Below are positions 22,030-33,522 of a stretch of DNA of 49,819 nt, in pieces. The stretch's first letter is position 1; each line of letters begins with the position of its first letter. The position numbers and the translations under genes were made by a program. The stretch comes from Pseudanabaena sp. SR411 (GTDB taxonomy: Bacteria; Cyanobacteriota; Cyanobacteriia; Pseudanabaenales; Pseudanabaenaceae). The notes under the pieces are model-generated. The model did not search any database. It was given only the letters and a program-made list of their open reading frames with translations, and had not been told where the DNA came from. The stretch covers positions 1 through 49,819 of the forward strand of contig NZ_NDHW01000108.1 of NCBI RefSeq assembly GCF_002251945.1, in the 5' to 3' direction.

Positions 22030-23505
22030 ATGAGTAATTCCGAAAGTTCCTTTGATGCATCCCAATATGACCTCACCCAAGCTAAATTAACTTTTAGTGA
22101 AAAATTAGCCTATGGGGCAGGCGATCTTGGCACTTCGATCACCACAAATTTGCTCTCATTTTTTCTATTATTCTTTTTTACTAATGTCGCAGGACTCGAA
22201 CCTGCCCTTGCAGGGGTGGTTTTATTAATTGGCAAAATCTTTGATGCCATCAATGACCCGATTGTCGGTGTACTTAGCGATCGCACCAAATCCAAAATGG
22301 GAAGGCGACTACCTTGGATGATCTATGCGGCGATTCCTTTTGGACTGTCATTTTTCGCGCAATGGCTAGTACCTAGCACCGATAAGATGATTCTTTTCTG
22401 GTATTACGTGATTGTGGGCATAGTGTTTAATCTCTTTTTCACAGCCGTTAATCTTCCCTATACTGCGCTCACGCCTGAAATTACTCAAGATTATAACGAA
22501 CGTACTAGCCTTAACACCTTCCGTTTTACCTTCTCCATCGGTGGCAGTATCCTCTCGTTATTTATCGCCCAATTAATTTTTGCCTTCTTTAAAGATCCTG
22601 CGCGACAGACTGATAGCTGTAATACAGGTGGGATGCAATATATTGTGCTGGGTGCAGTCTGTGCCATTATTTCTAGCATCTCGATTTATTGGTGTGTCTG
22701 GGGAATTAAAAGAAGAGCGATCGCCAGCGATCGGCATCGACTTCATAATGAATCCATTGATGCGACTACAGAGGAGATGAGCTTTTTTGAGCAGTTAAAA
22801 GTTGTCTTTAGCAATCGTCCATTTCTGTTCGTGATTGGCATCTATTTCTGCTCATGGCTAGCCTTACAAATCACTGCCTCGATCATTCCCTATTTTGTGG
22901 TGAATTGGATGAAGATGCAGGAAAGTGATTTTATTCTTGTGACGATCGCTGTTCAAGGTACGGCGCTAGTCATGCTATCGGTATGGAGTGAGATCAGTAA
23001 AAGATTTGGTAAAAAAGCAGCTTACTTCATGGGTTCAGGTATTTGGATTATTGCCCAAGCAGGATTATTTTTCTTGCAAGAAGGACAAGTGGTGCTGCTC
23101 TATATACTAGCGATTATGGCAGGTGCTGGTGTTTCCACCGCTTATCTGATTCCTTGGTCAATGATTCCTGATGTCACGGATCTTGATGAGCTAGAGACAG
23201 GACAACGCCGTGAAGGAATTTTCTATGCCTTCATGGTGCTATTACAAAAGTTTGGGCTAGCGGCTGGTTTGTTTTTACTTGGTCTAGGTTTGTCATGGGC
23301 TAAATTTCAAGAGAGTGTGCCTTGCAAGCCCTTACCAACTCAACCTGATTCAGCCCTATTTGCAATTCGCTTAGCGATCGGTCCTTTGCCGACGATCGCC
23401 CTTGTGATTGGTTTAGGTTTGGCATATTTTTATCCGATTACTCGTGAGGTGCATACAGAGATTTTGATGCGCCTATCGGAAAGAAGAAGAGAACAAAGCG
23501 AATAA
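22030..23505 (+). CDS. GPH-family (MelB-like) sugar:cation symporter
   Basis: A 491-residue inner-membrane transporter of the glycoside-pentoside-hexuronide:cation symporter family. It begins in a short cytoplasmic stretch, then LTFSEKLAYGAGDLGTSI, the family's N-terminal signature. The loop motif DAINDPIVGVLSDRTKSKMGRRLPWM and the later segment DVTDLDELETGQRREGIFYAF are diagnostic. About twelve hydrophobic helices can be seen. The family usually imports sugars with Na+ or H+; the substrate here is unknown. Its stop lies within a hairpin shared with the infB end. Confidence 0.88.
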   Translation: MSNSESSFDASQYDLTQAKLTFSEKLAYGAGDLGTSITTNLLSFFLLFFFTNVAGLEPALAGVVLLIGKIFDAINDPIVGVLSDRTKSKMGRRLPWMIYAAIPFGLSFFAQWLVPSTDKMILFWYYVIVGIVFNLFFTAVNLPYTALTPEITQDYNERTSLNTFRFTFSIGGSILSLFIAQLIFAFFKDPARQTDSCNTGGMQYIVLGAVCAIISSISIYWCVWGIKRRAIASDRHRLHNESIDATTEEMSFFEQLKVVFSNRPFLFVIGIYFCSWLALQITASIIPYFVVNWMKMQESDFILVTIAVQGTALVMLSVWSEISKRFGKKAAYFMGSGIWIIAQAGLFFLQEGQVVLLYILAIMAGAGVSTAYLIPWSMIPDVTDLDELETGQRREGIFYAFMVLLQKFGLAAGLFLLGLGLSWAKFQESVPCKPLPTQPDSALFAIRLAIGPLPTIALVIGLGLAYFYPITREVHTEILMRLSERRREQSE

Positions 23506-23545
23506 TACAAAAAATGGCTTAGCCATTTTTTTGTATTATTCGCTT
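23496..23545. terminator. Hairpin at the end of the GPH gene (ATGGC-TTA-GCCAT core)
   Basis: Arms 23496-23518 and 23522-23545 pair over 23 bases with one bulged T. It overlaps the stop codon and belongs to the ATGGC-NNN-GCCAT type. Confidence 0.7.
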
Positions 23546-23573
23546 AAAAAAGCGTCCCTAGGGACGCTTTTTT
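23546..23573. terminator. Terminator of infB
   Basis: AAAAAAGCGTCCC and GGGACGCTTTTTT pair over 13 bases with a two-base loop, followed by a T run in both directions. It immediately follows the previous hairpin and lies two bases from the infB stop. Confidence 0.8.
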
Positions 23574-23574
23574 A

Positions 23575-26500
23575 TTAAGAAGTAGCTAGCGTGCGACGCT
23601 TGGTGACCATGCGGAAGGCTTCGATGGTGTCGCCCTCTTTCCATGTCGAGAACTTCGCAAGAGAAATACCGCACTCAAATCCAGAGGCGACCTCCTTCGC
23701 ATCATCCTTAACCCGTCGCAGCGAGTCAAGTACGGCTGAATGCACAACCTCATTGCCACGTTTGACACGGACATTACAGTTTCGGATCAGCTTGCCATTC
23801 TGGACATAGCAACCAGCCACAGCCCCCTTACCAATCGTAAAGATGGCGCGGACTTCAGCTTGACCGAGGTATTCTTCAACCATTTCAGGATCGAGTAAAC
23901 CTTCCATCGCATCTTGGATATCTTCCAAGAGCTTGTAAATGACGTTGTAATCGCGGAAGTCAACACCCATTTCATCAGCAGCCTGTCTTGCGCCAGGAGC
24001 CATTGTGGTATTGAAACCAAGTACAACCGCCGAACTAGCAGCCGCTAAACTGATATCGTTTTCGGTGATTTCACCAGGAGCCGAGAGGAGGATGCGGAGT
24101 TGGACTTCGCGTTGAGGTAGTTGAGCCAAGGAACCAAGAATTGCTTCGAGGGAGCCTTGTACGTCGGCCTTGAGAATAATATTGAGTTCCTTGAGGTCGC
24201 CTTCTTTGACTTTTTCTGACAAAGTACCAAGGGTGACACGACGTGAAGCCATGGCTTGTACCAAGCGGGCTTGACGTTGATCCATGGTGCGTTGATCGGC
24301 GATCGCACGGGCTTGTTTTTCATCAAGGTAGACTTCAAACTCATCACCCGCCGCAGGGACATCGCCTAAACCAAGGACTTCCACCGCGAAGGATGGCGAA
24401 GCCTTATCGACACGTACACCGCGATCGTCCACCATCGCCCGTACCTTACCGAAAGCTGCACCCGCCACGAAGATATCACCAACGCGCAATGTACCGTTTT
24501 GAACTAGCAATGTTGCTACGGGTCCCTTCGCCTTATCGAGGTGAGCTTCGATGACCGTACCCTTAGCCGTACGGTTAGGGTTAGCCTGTAAATCTTCAAC
24601 TTCAGCAACCAGTAAGATCATTTCTAGCAAGGTATCAAGGTTCTCGCGACGGATTGCACTTACAGGAACCATGATTGTGTCGCCACCCCATTCTTCAGCA
24701 ACGAGAGCATATTCGGTTAACTCTTGGCGAATGCGATCGGGCTGAGCTTCAACCTTGTCTACCTTGTTAATGGCAACCACGATTGGTACTTTAGCTGCAC
24801 GGGCATGGCTAATTGCTTCAATGGTTTGAGGTTGTACACCATCATCGGCGGCAACAACTAATACAGCAATGTCAGTGACCTTCGTACCACGGGCACGCAT
24901 GGCAGTAAAGGCTTCGTGACCAGGAGTGTCGAGGAAGACGATCTGCTGCTTCTGACCGTTATGCTCAACATCGACGTGATATGCACCGATATGTTGAGTA
25001 ATACCACCTGCTTCTCCTTGGGCGACTTTACTCTTACGAATTGCATCGAGCAAAGTCGTTTTACCGTGGTCAACGTGTCCCATGATCGTAACTACAGGAG
25101 GACGACGTTGGAGTTTATCAAGGTCGCCGACATCGATCATTTCGGTCTTGAGCGCTAACTCGACGACTTCAGGATCGTGAACTTCATAGCCCAATTCCGC
25201 CGCCACCATTTTGGCAGTACCGACATCAAGGGTTTGGTTGATATTCGCCATGATCCCCTTCATAAACAGGGTGCGAATCACTTCTGTCTCGGAAAGTACT
25301 AAGCGCTTGGCTAGTACGGCGACGGTCATACCCTCCTCAATTTCTACTGAGGTAGGCTTTTCAGGAATAACTTCGACTTGTTGGTGACGGCGATCGCGAC
25401 TTGGTGCAGATCTTTTACCCTTTTGCGTTGGTTTAATGTCAGCCGCCATAGTTGGCTTCGATGGCACTGCTACAGCCTTAGGACGAGCCGCAGGACGAGC
25501 TAGTGACAAACTGATCTGGGCTAGCTCAGCCGCAGCTTCAAGATCGGCGGCATCATCGTCATCATCCGCAAAATCACGCAGATAGCGCTTGGGCTTATTC
25601 AGGCGATTCTTTTCTTTAAGCTCTAATAAATCCTTTTCTTCTTCTTCCTTAGATTTACCCTTACGCTTGTTAGCCTTATTTGGTAAGGTTGGTTTTTCCA
25701 AAAGCTCAGGCAATGCAGGGTTAAATCCACCCGCAGCTTCAGGTTTTTTGCCAGTCTTGTCAGCAATTACGGGCTTCTCAGGCGCACGCATTAAGGTGGG
25801 CATCGGAGGACGCAAGTTGTGTGGTGGCTCTGTCGGAGCAGTGATCCCCCGTTCAATAAGTACCGAGTCCTTGACCAATTTTGGCCCACGACCTTGAGGT
25901 CTACCGTTAGCAGGAGCCACAGGTTGCTCAGCAGGTTTGTTCAGTTTTGGCTTTTCAGGCTTGTTTACCTTAACTGTTTCTGAATTGGTTTCTTGGGTGA
26001 ACTGCTCGGATCGGTCTTGCTCAGACTTACTCTGATTAGCTTTTGCCGAAATCCTTGACTCATCTGAAGGTCTGGCGGCTGGAGGTTTAGGGGCAATAAC
26101 TGCTTTAGGTGCAACAGATGCAGGAGGCTTGGGACGTTCTGGTGCTACAGGCTTATTCAATTTGACTTGAGGTGGTGACACACTTACTAAAGCTTGTTTT
26201 GCTCCAACAGGGCGCTCAGCTTTTTCTGCTTGTGGTCGCTCAGCCTTTGGATTTTCTTTACGGGGTTGTTCTTTGGGTGCTTGTTTGGATGGACTGACTC
26301 TTGCTGCGATCGCTGGCTCCTCAACTGAGATTTTGGCAGGAATCGATGCAGCAGGCTTTTCTGGTGATTTGGGGGCAGTTGGCGGCGCAATTAATTCTGT
26401 CTTTGATTCTGATGGCGATGCTGGCTGAGAGTCTTTGATCGCTTGGGGATTTACTGGTGAGGTCAATTCAGTTTCTGAGGTCAATTCAATTTTGGGCGCA

Positions 26501-27003
26501 GGTGTAGTTTCGGACTGTTCGCCTTCTGAGACAGAAGGACGACTAGGAGGCTTAACTAATGAAGAAGCAGAGGGCATGGGCAAGGGAGGGTTAATAACAG
26601 CAGTTTTAGCAGGAGATTCTGAGCTAGGCTCAGCGATCGCATTAGATGAGTTGAGAGGCGGATGCAAAGGAGGTGTAGCTCCTACATTACCAGAGGCAGG
26701 CGGAGTATTGAGCCGAATTGTGGGCTTGGTAACAGCAAGAATTTGTTGCTTGGCAATACGAGCATCGGATTCTTTGGTCTTTGCCACAGCAATTGCTTTC
26801 TTTTCAGAAGTTTTGGGATCGTTCGTTTTGGGATAATGTTGAGGGGCTTTGATGCGTACCAATTCCGCCTCTGATTCTGTAATTGTACTACTATGACTTT
26901 TGACAACTATATTTAATTTCTCACACACCGCGATGACATCTTTGGTGTCGAGATCTAACTCTCGAGAGAGTTCATATAGTCGAACTCGATTGCTTATACT
27001 CAT
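23575..27003 (-). CDS. infB: Translation initiation factor IF-2
   Basis: An 1142-residue GTPase that brings initiator tRNA to the 30S ribosome. The N-terminus has an IF2_N module ([26 protein letters not shown]), then about 450 residues of Pro/Lys/Ala-rich linker, a second IF2_N-like segment ([23 protein letters not shown]), the GTP-binding domain with [23 protein letters not shown] and NKVD, and the C-terminal domains II-IV. The length is usual for cyanobacterial IF-2 with its long linker. No nusA, rimP or ylxR lies upstream within the window's 532-bp gap, so it is not in the common nusA operon arrangement here. Confidence 0.97.
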   Translation of the reverse strand: MSISNRVRLYELSRELDLDTKDVIAVCEKLNIVVKSHSSTITESEAELVRIKAPQHYPKTNDPKTSEKKAIAVAKTKESDARIAKQQILAVTKPTIRLNTPPASGNVGATPPLHPPLNSSNAIAEPSSESPAKTAVINPPLPMPSASSLVKPPSRPSVSEGEQSETTPAPKIELTSETELTSPVNPQAIKDSQPASPSESKTELIAPPTAPKSPEKPAASIPAKISVEEPAIAARVSPSKQAPKEQPRKENPKAERPQAEKAERPVGAKQALVSVSPPQVKLNKPVAPERPKPPASVAPKAVIAPKPPAARPSDESRISAKANQSKSEQDRSEQFTQETNSETVKVNKPEKPKLNKPAEQPVAPANGRPQGRGPKLVKDSVLIERGITAPTEPPHNLRPPMPTLMRAPEKPVIADKTGKKPEAAGGFNPALPELLEKPTLPNKANKRKGKSKEEEEKDLLELKEKNRLNKPKRYLRDFADDDDDAADLEAAAELAQISLSLARPAARPKAVAVPSKPTMAADIKPTQKGKRSAPSRDRRHQQVEVIPEKPTSVEIEEGMTVAVLAKRLVLSETEVIRTLFMKGIMANINQTLDVGTAKMVAAELGYEVHDPEVVELALKTEMIDVGDLDKLQRRPPVVTIMGHVDHGKTTLLDAIRKSKVAQGEAGGITQHIGAYHVDVEHNGQKQQIVFLDTPGHEAFTAMRARGTKVTDIAVLVVAADDGVQPQTIEAISHARAAKVPIVVAINKVDKVEAQPDRIRQELTEYALVAEEWGGDTIMVPVSAIRRENLDTLLEMILLVAEVEDLQANPNRTAKGTVIEAHLDKAKGPVATLLVQNGTLRVGDIFVAGAAFGKVRAMVDDRGVRVDKASPSFAVEVLGLGDVPAAGDEFEVYLDEKQARAIADQRTMDQRQARLVQAMASRRVTLGTLSEKVKEGDLKELNIILKADVQGSLEAILGSLAQLPQREVQLRILLSAPGEITENDISLAAASSAVVLGFNTTMAPGARQAADEMGVDFRDYNVIYKLLEDIQDAMEGLLDPEMVEEYLGQAEVRAIFTIGKGAVAGCYVQNGKLIRNCNVRVKRGNEVVHSAVLDSLRRVKDDAKEVASGFECGISLAKFSTWKEGDTIEAFRMVTKRRTLATS

Positions 27004-27535
27004 TGCTTACTCTGCCCTGCGTAACTGTTGTACACGATGAAATTGAATTTACATAGAAGTTGCTTCCTGTCTTTTGCTAGGTTGAATTACATTGGCTGAA
27101 TTACATTGACCATAGTTAATCTTAGAAGCGCCTAGCTATTCCTGCTGAACAGGCTAGCGAGTATGTTTCAATTTTTAGATGAAACTACTATAGCTATTAT
27201 TACTCATACAATCTAGTAATATGAGAAGTCGGCTAATTTGGCTCACAAACCTTGGCAAAATCTCACTCAGTTTACTAGCTCTTGTACATTACCCCTAAAC
27301 ACAATTTTTGAGAAGAGATTTTTTGTGTATATGGTGCTTTGGGTGAATATATAGGCGCAGGTTTGGGGAAAACCCTGTTTTGTGTAGCTTTGCCTAAAAT
27401 ATCAAAGGACTAAGTAAGTTTGTAACCCCTTAAACTAATGAACTTAACTGCATGAGAGTGCATTAGCATTGTTACAGTTATTTACACTACTTTAATTTAA
27501 AGTAGGATCGGACAGTCTCGCCGCATTGTGATTTT
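27004..27535. other. Divergent intergenic region between infB and lepA
   Basis: There are 532 bp with no supported gene. A tandem repeat GTTGAATTACATTG/GCTGAATTACATTG lies at 27081-27108 on the infB side. Promoters for two translation factors must be here, but none is clear enough to call. Confidence 0.5.
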
Positions 27536-29347
27536 ATGACCAACGTACCCGTCTCTCGTATTCGCAACTTTTCAATCATTGCCCATATTGATCATGGTAA
27601 GTCAACGCTTGCCGATCGCTTGCTGCAATTTACAGGCACGGTGGCGGATCGGGATATGAAGGCGCAATTTCTCGACAATATGGATCTAGAACGAGAGCGG
27701 GGGATCACCATTAAGCTGCAAGCAGCGCGGATGAATTATCAGGCTCTTAATGGTGATGAGTATACGATTAACTTGATCGATACCCCTGGACATGTGGACT
27801 TTTCCTATGAGGTATCGCGCAGTTTGGCAGCTTGTGAAGGAGCTTTGCTAGTAGTTGATGCGTCGCAGGGTGTGGAGGCTCAGACTCTGGCTAATGTTTA
27901 TTTGGCTTTAGCTAACGATTTAGAAATTGTGCCTGTATTAAATAAGATCGATTTACCAGGAGCCGATCCCGATCGCATTGCCCATGAAATTGAGGAATTA
28001 ATTGGCTTAGACTGCGCGGACGCAATTCATGCCTCGGCAAAGCAGGGGATTGGGATTCGCGAGATCCTTGAGGCGATCGTTTTAAGAGTACCGCCACCGA
28101 AGGATACGGTCGATCAGCCTTTACGTGCTTTGATTTTTGATAGTTATTACGATGCCTATCGGGGGGTAATTGTTTACTTTCGGGTGATGGATGGCACGGT
28201 CAAAAAAGGCGATCGTGTCAAATTTATGGCTTCAGGTCAGGAATATGTGATTGACGAGCTTGGTGTACTCGCTCCAGGGCAAATTCAAGTTGAGGAATTA
28301 CATGCAGGGGAAGTGGGCTATCTGGCGGCGGCGATCAAGATGGTTGCCCATGCACGGGTGGGTGACACGATTACTTCGGCGATCGACTCAGCACCAGAAC
28401 CTTTCCCAGGATACGAAGAAGCCAAGCCGATGGTTTTCTGTGGCATGTTTCCCACTGATGCCGATCAGTTTGAGGAATTGCGTGAAGCTTTAACGAAACT
28501 CAAGCTCAACGATGCATCTTTAAACTATGAGCCAGAGACCTCGAACGCGATGGGCTTCGGTTTTCGATGCGGATTTTTGGGGATGCTGCATATGGAAATT
28601 GTGCAGGAGCGTCTGGAACGTGAATACAATCTCGATTTGATCGTGACTGCGCCATCGGTAATTTATCGGGTGACGACTAATAACGATGAGATCTTAATGA
28701 TTGATAATCCGAGTGAGTTACCGCCACCCAATTCAAGGAAACAGATCGAGGAGCCATATGTGAAGTTGGAGATCATGACTCCGCAAATTTACATTGGTAC
28801 ATTGATGGAGTTGTGCGTAGCCAGACGCGGTGTATTTGTCGATACGAAGTACATCACTACGGAACGGGCTACTTTAATTTACGAACTACCATTAGCCGAA
28901 ATGGTGACCGATTTCTTCGACCAGATGAAGTCACGCACTAAGGGATACGCCAGTATGGAATATCAAATTATTGGTTATCGTCCTAACGATCTGGTGCTAG
29001 TGGATATTCTCGTCAACGAAGAACCAGTCGATGCTTTGGCTTGCATTGTTCACCGCGACAAGTCCTATAACGTTGGTCGGGCGCTAGTATCCAAGCTCAG
29101 AGAACTAATTCCTAAGCAACAGTTCCAGATTCCGATTCAAGCGGCGATCGGTTCTAAAATTCTTGCCCGTGAGAATATTTCGGCTTTGCGTAAGAATGTG
29201 CTGAGTAAGTGCTACGGCGGTGACATTTCTCGGAAGAAGAAACTTTTGGAGAAGCAGAAAAAGGGTAAAAAGCGGATGAAGTCGATTGGTACGGTGGAAG
29301 TGCCGCAAGCCGCATTTATGGCGATCTTGCAATTGAACGGTGATTAA
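27536..29347 (+). CDS. lepA: Elongation factor 4 (back-translocating GTPase LepA)
   Basis: A 603-residue GTPase of the LepA/EF4 family, which binds ribosomes under stress and can reverse translocation. The G motifs are [31 protein letters not shown] and [12 protein letters not shown], and the LepA-specific C-terminal domain has [26 protein letters not shown]. The length matches the family. It diverges from infB. Confidence 0.97.
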   Translation: MTNVPVSRIRNFSIIAHIDHGKSTLADRLLQFTGTVADRDMKAQFLDNMDLERERGITIKLQAARMNYQALNGDEYTINLIDTPGHVDFSYEVSRSLAACEGALLVVDASQGVEAQTLANVYLALANDLEIVPVLNKIDLPGADPDRIAHEIEELIGLDCADAIHASAKQGIGIREILEAIVLRVPPPKDTVDQPLRALIFDSYYDAYRGVIVYFRVMDGTVKKGDRVKFMASGQEYVIDELGVLAPGQIQVEELHAGEVGYLAAAIKMVAHARVGDTITSAIDSAPEPFPGYEEAKPMVFCGMFPTDADQFEELREALTKLKLNDASLNYEPETSNAMGFGFRCGFLGMLHMEIVQERLEREYNLDLIVTAPSVIYRVTTNNDEILMIDNPSELPPPNSRKQIEEPYVKLEIMTPQIYIGTLMELCVARRGVFVDTKYITTERATLIYELPLAEMVTDFFDQMKSRTKGYASMEYQIIGYRPNDLVLVDILVNEEPVDALACIVHRDKSYNVGRALVSKLRELIPKQQFQIPIQAAIGSKILARENISALRKNVLSKCYGGDISRKKKLLEKQKKGKKRMKSIGTVEVPQAAFMAILQLNGD

Positions 29348-29378
29348 TAAAAAAGGAGCGCATTGCGCTCCTTTTTTA
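29348..29378. terminator. Bidirectional terminator between lepA and purM
   Basis: TAAAAAAGGAGCGC and GCGCTCCTTTTTTA pair over 14 bases with loop ATT between convergent genes; T runs occur on both strands. Confidence 0.85.
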
Positions 29379-29382
29379 TCTT

Positions 29383-30414
29383 TTAAGTGAAGATTAGCGA
29401 TCGCTCGGCAGCGATGACTTCCCCGATGCGATTGGTGACAAAGCCTTGGGATTGGAAATAGGCGATCGCCTCATCGGCTTTAGTTGGATCAACGACCACC
29501 GCCATACCAATACCCATATTAAAAGTATTAAACATATCTAGTTCTGGCACTTCTCCTTCAGCTTGTAACCACTGAAATAGAGCAGGAATCTGCCAACTAT
29601 CACGGAAAATCTGTACAGCTTGACCTTCACCGAGGCAGCGTGGCAAATTTTCGGGTAAGCCGCCGCCTGTGATATGTGCGAGTCCGTGAATACCAAAATT
29701 TGCTTTGAGTGCTGCCAAAACTGGCTTGACGTAAATCTGGGTGGGCGTGAGAAATACTTCAGCCAAGGTCAAATCCTGAGTATCGATGGAAATTTCTAAC
29801 TTATCGTCCCAGTTATAGCCTTTAGTTTCGATGATTTTGCGAACAAGGCTATAGCCATTGCTGTGGATGCCTGAACTCGCCAAACCAATGACCACATCAC
29901 CAATATTGACCTGCGTTCCATTGAGCATTTCTGACTTTTCGGCGATCGCTACACAAAAACCCGCCGCATCATATTCGCCTACACCATAAAACCCTGGCAT
30001 TTCCGCCGTTTCGCCACCGAGCAAGGCACAACCTGCCATCTGACAACCATCGGCAATGCCCTTAACTACTTCAGCAAGTTGATCGGGTTCTAGCTTGCCT
30101 GTAGCTAAATAATCTAAGAAAAATAAAGGCTCTGCACCAGAGGTCAACACATCATTTACGCACATTGCTACTAAGTCAATGCCGATGGTGTCATGTTTAT
30201 TGGCTGCTTGAGCAATTTTTAGCTTTGTGCCAACGCCGTCTGTACCTGAAACGAGAACGGGTTGTCGATAACCTGTGGGCAGTTCAAAACATCCACCAAA
30301 ACCACCTAGATCTCCCAATACACCTAGACGATGGGTTCTCGCAACAGAATCGCGAATTTTTTCCACGAAAGTGCGACCTGCTTCGATGTCTACACCCGCT
30401 TGACGATAATCCAA
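29383..30414 (-). CDS. purM: Phosphoribosylformylglycinamidine cyclo-ligase
   Basis: A 343-residue AIR synthetase, the fifth step of purine synthesis (FGAM to AIR with ATP). Conserved pieces include [66 protein letters not shown] and [11 protein letters not shown], and the ATP-grasp-like C-terminus has [15 protein letters not shown]. Length and start are normal. Confidence 0.96.
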   Translation of the reverse strand: MDYRQAGVDIEAGRTFVEKIRDSVARTHRLGVLGDLGGFGGCFELPTGYRQPVLVSGTDGVGTKLKIAQAANKHDTIGIDLVAMCVNDVLTSGAEPLFFLDYLATGKLEPDQLAEVVKGIADGCQMAGCALLGGETAEMPGFYGVGEYDAAGFCVAIAEKSEMLNGTQVNIGDVVIGLASSGIHSNGYSLVRKIIETKGYNWDDKLEISIDTQDLTLAEVFLTPTQIYVKPVLAALKANFGIHGLAHITGGGLPENLPRCLGEGQAVQIFRDSWQIPALFQWLQAEGEVPELDMFNTFNMGIGMAVVVDPTKADEAIAYFQSQGFVTNRIGEVIAAERSLIFT

Positions 30415-30445
30415 AACCTCTAACTCCCAATCTGCTCAATTAAAC

Positions 30446-30476
30446 TTTTAGTTTCCTGCTTTGCAGGAAGCTAAAA
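30446..30476. terminator. Terminator downstream of proC
   Basis: TTTTAGTTTCCTGC and GCAGGAAGCTAAAA pair over 14 bases with a TTT loop and one G-U pair. It lies four bases beyond the stop of proC on the minus strand. Confidence 0.75.
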
Positions 30477-30480
30477 AAAC

Positions 30481-31278
30481 TTATTGCTTGCCTAATTGGT
30501 CAGCCCGATGGGTTGCCGCAAGCACGGCTTCTATCATAGCGGAACGCAAGCCCGCTTTTTCTAACTGAGCGATCGCCGCAATGGTTGTGCCCGCAGGACT
30601 GGTGACTTGATCTTTCAATTGAGCAGGATGTAACTTCGTTTCAGTTAATAATTGTGCGGTTCCTAAAACCGTTTGCGTGGCTAATTGCATGGCGATCGCT
30701 CTTGGCAAGCCTGCTGCTACGCCCCCATCCGCCATTGCCTCAACCATGAGCGCAACGTAAGCGGGTCCAGAACCAGATAAACCTGTGACCGCATTCATCA
30801 GTGATTCGGCAACTTCGACAACAGTACCAACTGCCCCAAAAATTTTTCGCACAGCATCTAACTGTGCTGCGGTTACTAAGGCATTTGCCGCGATCGCAGT
30901 TACACCTGCACCCACTTGCGCTGGTGTATTGGGCATGGCTCGGATAATTGGTTTAGAGGGAAACATCGCCTCTAGTTTCGCCAAAGTTACACCAGCTAAA
31001 ATTGACACAATGCAATTAGCAGGCGCATTTGCTAAACCGATCGCAGCCGCATTTAGTGATTGTGGCTTAACGGCAAGAAGCATGATCTCCGCTTCCGCGG
31101 CTACCAAATTATTGGGCGTAACTTGCACCCCGTATTTTTTTTCTAACAGAGCGCGACGCTCTGGCATCGGATCGCTGACGCAGACATCGGATGGCAGGTA
31201 AAGGTTACTAGCGATCAGGCGAGACAAAATTGCCTCACCCATTACACCGCCACCGATAATACTGAGTTGAGCTTTCAA
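30481..31278 (-). CDS. proC: Pyrroline-5-carboxylate reductase
   Basis: A 265-residue NAD(P)H enzyme for the last step of proline synthesis. The Rossmann start is MKAQLSIIGGGVMGEAILSRL, and the P5CR signature region is ALMVEAMADGGVAAGLPRAIAMQLA, preceded by GLSGSGPAYVA. It lies 22 bases after sepF on the same strand, the conserved sepF-proC pairing of cyanobacteria and Gram-positive bacteria. Confidence 0.96.
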   Translation of the reverse strand: MKAQLSIIGGGVMGEAILSRLIASNLYLPSDVCVSDPMPERRALLEKKYGVQVTPNNLVAAEAEIMLLAVKPQSLNAAAIGLANAPANCIVSILAGVTLAKLEAMFPSKPIIRAMPNTPAQVGAGVTAIAANALVTAAQLDAVRKIFGAVGTVVEVAESLMNAVTGLSGSGPAYVALMVEAMADGGVAAGLPRAIAMQLATQTVLGTAQLLTETKLHPAQLKDQVTSPAGTTIAAIAQLEKAGLRSAMIEAVLAATHRADQLGKQ

Positions 31279-31300
31279 GGATTCACCAATAACCTAGATA

Positions 31301-31885
31301 TTATTGAGCGAAACGGCTAACGGGTGCTTCGGTTGCCCATGCTGGAGCAGGTGCGGCGGTAGGACGTACCACGCGAGGCTGAGGCATGGGTGCTTCGTTC
31401 AATACTGAAGACTGTGATGTGACTTGAACACAGGAAGGTGCAAACAGGAAGATGCTGTCGCCAATACGTTCTTGATGACCATCAAGGGCATAAGTACCAC
31501 CAGCAACAAAGTCAACTGCGCGCTGAGCTTGATCGGGGTCCATCATCGTCAAGTTAAGCACAACTGATTTGCGTTCACGTAAAGCTTGGATGGCTTGAGG
31601 CATTTCTTCAAAAGTGCGAGGTTCCATCACCATGACTTGGGACAGACCATTTGCAGCACCAGGCATACCAATTACATTGCTCATGTTTTCAGAAGTTGCT
31701 CTTAAAGCGGTGGGACGTTCACGGGTGCGGCGAGCTTGTGGCTCTTCAGGTTCTGGGGCGATCGCGCCATTATCTTCTTGATAAATGTCTTGGTATTCAC
31801 GGCTTGAGGCTTCATCGTACTCATATTCGTACTCTTGTGCTTCAGTCAAACCAACAAAATCCTTGAGCTTTGTAAAAATTCCCAT
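31301..31885 (-). CDS. sepF: Cell division protein SepF (Cdv2)
   Basis: A 194-residue FtsZ-binding division protein. The N-terminal amphipathic membrane-binding segment is [13 protein letters not shown]; an acidic, Tyr/Glu-rich linker follows; the SepF domain (about residues 80-165) has [56 protein letters not shown] nine bases upstream supports the start. It leads proC; yggS, usually next to it, is about 800 bp further upstream. Confidence 0.95.
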   Translation of the reverse strand: MGIFTKLKDFVGLTEAQEYEYEYDEASSREYQDIYQEDNGAIAPEPEEPQARRTRERPTALRATSENMSNVIGMPGAANGLSQVMVMEPRTFEEMPQAIQALRERKSVVLNLTMMDPDQAQRAVDFVAGGTYALDGHQERIGDSIFLFAPSCVQVTSQSSVLNEAPMPQPRVVRPTAAPAPAWATEAPVSRFAQ

Positions 31886-32698
31886 CGTAATTAACTCCTA
31901 TTGTGTGCTCCTCAGTTTTGGCTTAAAACCGCAACATCATACTTCTAGACTAGATGAGGAGTGCGATCTAATAAAGCAGCCTTAAAAATAAGGCAAAGAG
32001 TTGCTTTGTCTAGTTGTGTTAAATTGCCTTTACTGTCCAAAACAGTATTGACAAAATATTTACTCGCAGACTGTAACCGATAACAGGCAAAAAAGCTAGA
32101 TACAGTTATTAACTTTTTTTAATACGACAAAACACGACTTTTATTTGACAAAGCCTTGTAGTACATAGGACTTAACTACTTAAGTAAACTAGTTACCTAT
32201 GAAGAGAGCTTTTTGATATTTAACAAGTTTTTAATAATTAGGTAAACTTGCTTCCTATCAAGGACTTTGCAAAACAAATTTATTTTAGCTAAGAGCGTCT
32301 ATGTGAGTCTAAATGATGATAATTGGACAATGTGATATCACCATAAAAACTTAGTTATACATAGTCTTTCTTAAAGCTTTTCGTATTAGTCATCATAAAA
32401 GAGAAAAGCCATAACATCAAAATAGCTAGCAATACTCATGGTTAATTTCTGATTTTGGAATATCAGTATTATTATTTGAAATTAAAGTGTTCTAGAATAC
32501 AAAAATCGCAACAATTTATTGTATTGCCACAAGCAATTTCAAACTGTCGCCATCAGGATTAGCCAAATTCTCAACTTTTACTGAGAAAAACTATTTGGCT
32601 TAGAACGCTAAACTTATAACAGGTTTGTGCATGTCTGGCAAGCAGAAAATAAAATTCCATGTCAGTGAGACGATGCAAAGCTCTGTCTCACTGATAAA
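31886..32698. other. Long intergenic region upstream of sepF
   Basis: There are 813 bp with no coding sequence I can support. A nested dyad lies at 32164-32201 (CATAGG...CCTATG around ACTTAAGT), and a 17-base motif GTAAACTAGTTACCTAT at 32184-32200 recurs with three changes at 32242-32258. The yggS terminator is at 32662-32694. The length would fit a long leader for sepF or an undetected small RNA. Confidence 0.5.
32662..32694. terminator. Hairpin downstream of yggS
   Basis: TCAGTGAGAC (32662-32671) and GTCTCACTGA (32685-32694) pair with a 13-base loop, five bases beyond the yggS stop. Confidence 0.6.
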
Positions 32699-33379
32699 TT
32701 ACAGAGCAAAAATCTGGCTGCCAATCCGAATGATCGAAGCACCTGCTTTGACGGCGATCGCATAGTCGGCGGACATGCCCATAGATAGTTCTTGGATATT
32801 TGCCCAACCGAGCGATCGCATTTTTGCGGCTAATTCAGTAGCACGGCTAAAAACTGCATAGGCTTGAGATTCGTCTAGACCAAGGGGCAGAATTGTCATT
32901 AGCCCAACGATATTGAGATTTTGTAATTTTGCTAATGTGGGTAAATCTGCTAATAGTTCTGATTCTGACCAGCCTGACTTGTGAGGGTCTTCGGCTAGCT
33001 TGACCTGTAATAACAGCTTCGGTGATTTCCCCAGATCAGATATGAGACGATCGCATTGTTCGGCGAGACTAAGGCGATCAATAGAATGAATCCAATCAAA
33101 TTGGTTGATTGCTTGTTTGGCTTTGTTACTTTGCAGAGATCCGATCATGTGCCATGTGATATCAGTTAAATCTGCTAGCTCTGTTTGCTTGATTTTTGCT
33201 TCTTGTACACGCGATTCGGCAAAGTCACGCACACCAGCATGGTAAGCCGCGCGGATTGCCTCTGTCGTCGTGTATTTGCTGACAGCAACTAGTTTTACCT
33301 GTGGCGGAATATTGACCCGAATTTGATTTAGGCGATCGGTGATCTTTTGGGCGATCGCTTCAGAATTAACTTCAGACAT
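32699..33379 (-). CDS. pipY: PLP homeostasis protein (YggS/PipY)
   Basis: A 226-residue single-domain PLP-binding protein of the YggS/PROSC family, which keeps free pyridoxal phosphate balanced. The PLP lysine is in KLVAVSKYTTTEAIRAAY, HMIGSLQSNKAKQAI and VGLMTILPLG match the family, and the C-terminus has ELSMGMSADYAIAVKAGASIIRIGSQIFA. In most cyanobacteria the gene follows pipX; here only about 143 bp separate it from the divergent cyclase gene, too short for pipX. Confidence 0.94.
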   Translation of the reverse strand: MSEVNSEAIAQKITDRLNQIRVNIPPQVKLVAVSKYTTTEAIRAAYHAGVRDFAESRVQEAKIKQTELADLTDITWHMIGSLQSNKAKQAINQFDWIHSIDRLSLAEQCDRLISDLGKSPKLLLQVKLAEDPHKSGWSESELLADLPTLAKLQNLNIVGLMTILPLGLDESQAYAVFSRATELAAKMRSLGWANIQELSMGMSADYAIAVKAGASIIRIGSQIFAL

Positions 33380-33406
33380 AACTTTGATGGTAATAAAAAT
33401 CCAGAT

Positions 33407-33449
33407 CTAAAACCTCTAGCCTACGCGCAGTGTGGGCTAGAGGTTTTAG
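33407..33449. promoter_or_regulatory. 15-bp inverted repeat between divergent yggS and the cyclase
   Basis: CTAAAACCTCTAGCC (33407-33421) and its exact complement (33435-33449) have a 13-base loop. Since both neighbours point away from it, it cannot be their terminator; it may be an operator or a stray palindromic element. Confidence 0.5.
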
Positions 33450-33522
33450 GCTTTGTCTACTTACTCATTAGAGCAAACCTCAGGCAATAAATGAGCAAAT
33501 ACGCGCAGACTCGTACTTTTCT

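Noticed and set aside
26435-26836. Plus-strand frame inside the IF-2 linker
   Set aside because: It comes from the repetitive Pro/Ala/Lys coding region of infB and has no start signal.
27004-27020. NtcA site GTA-N8-TAC near the infB start
   Set aside because: The apparent GTAACTGTTGTAC has only seven bases between the half sites.
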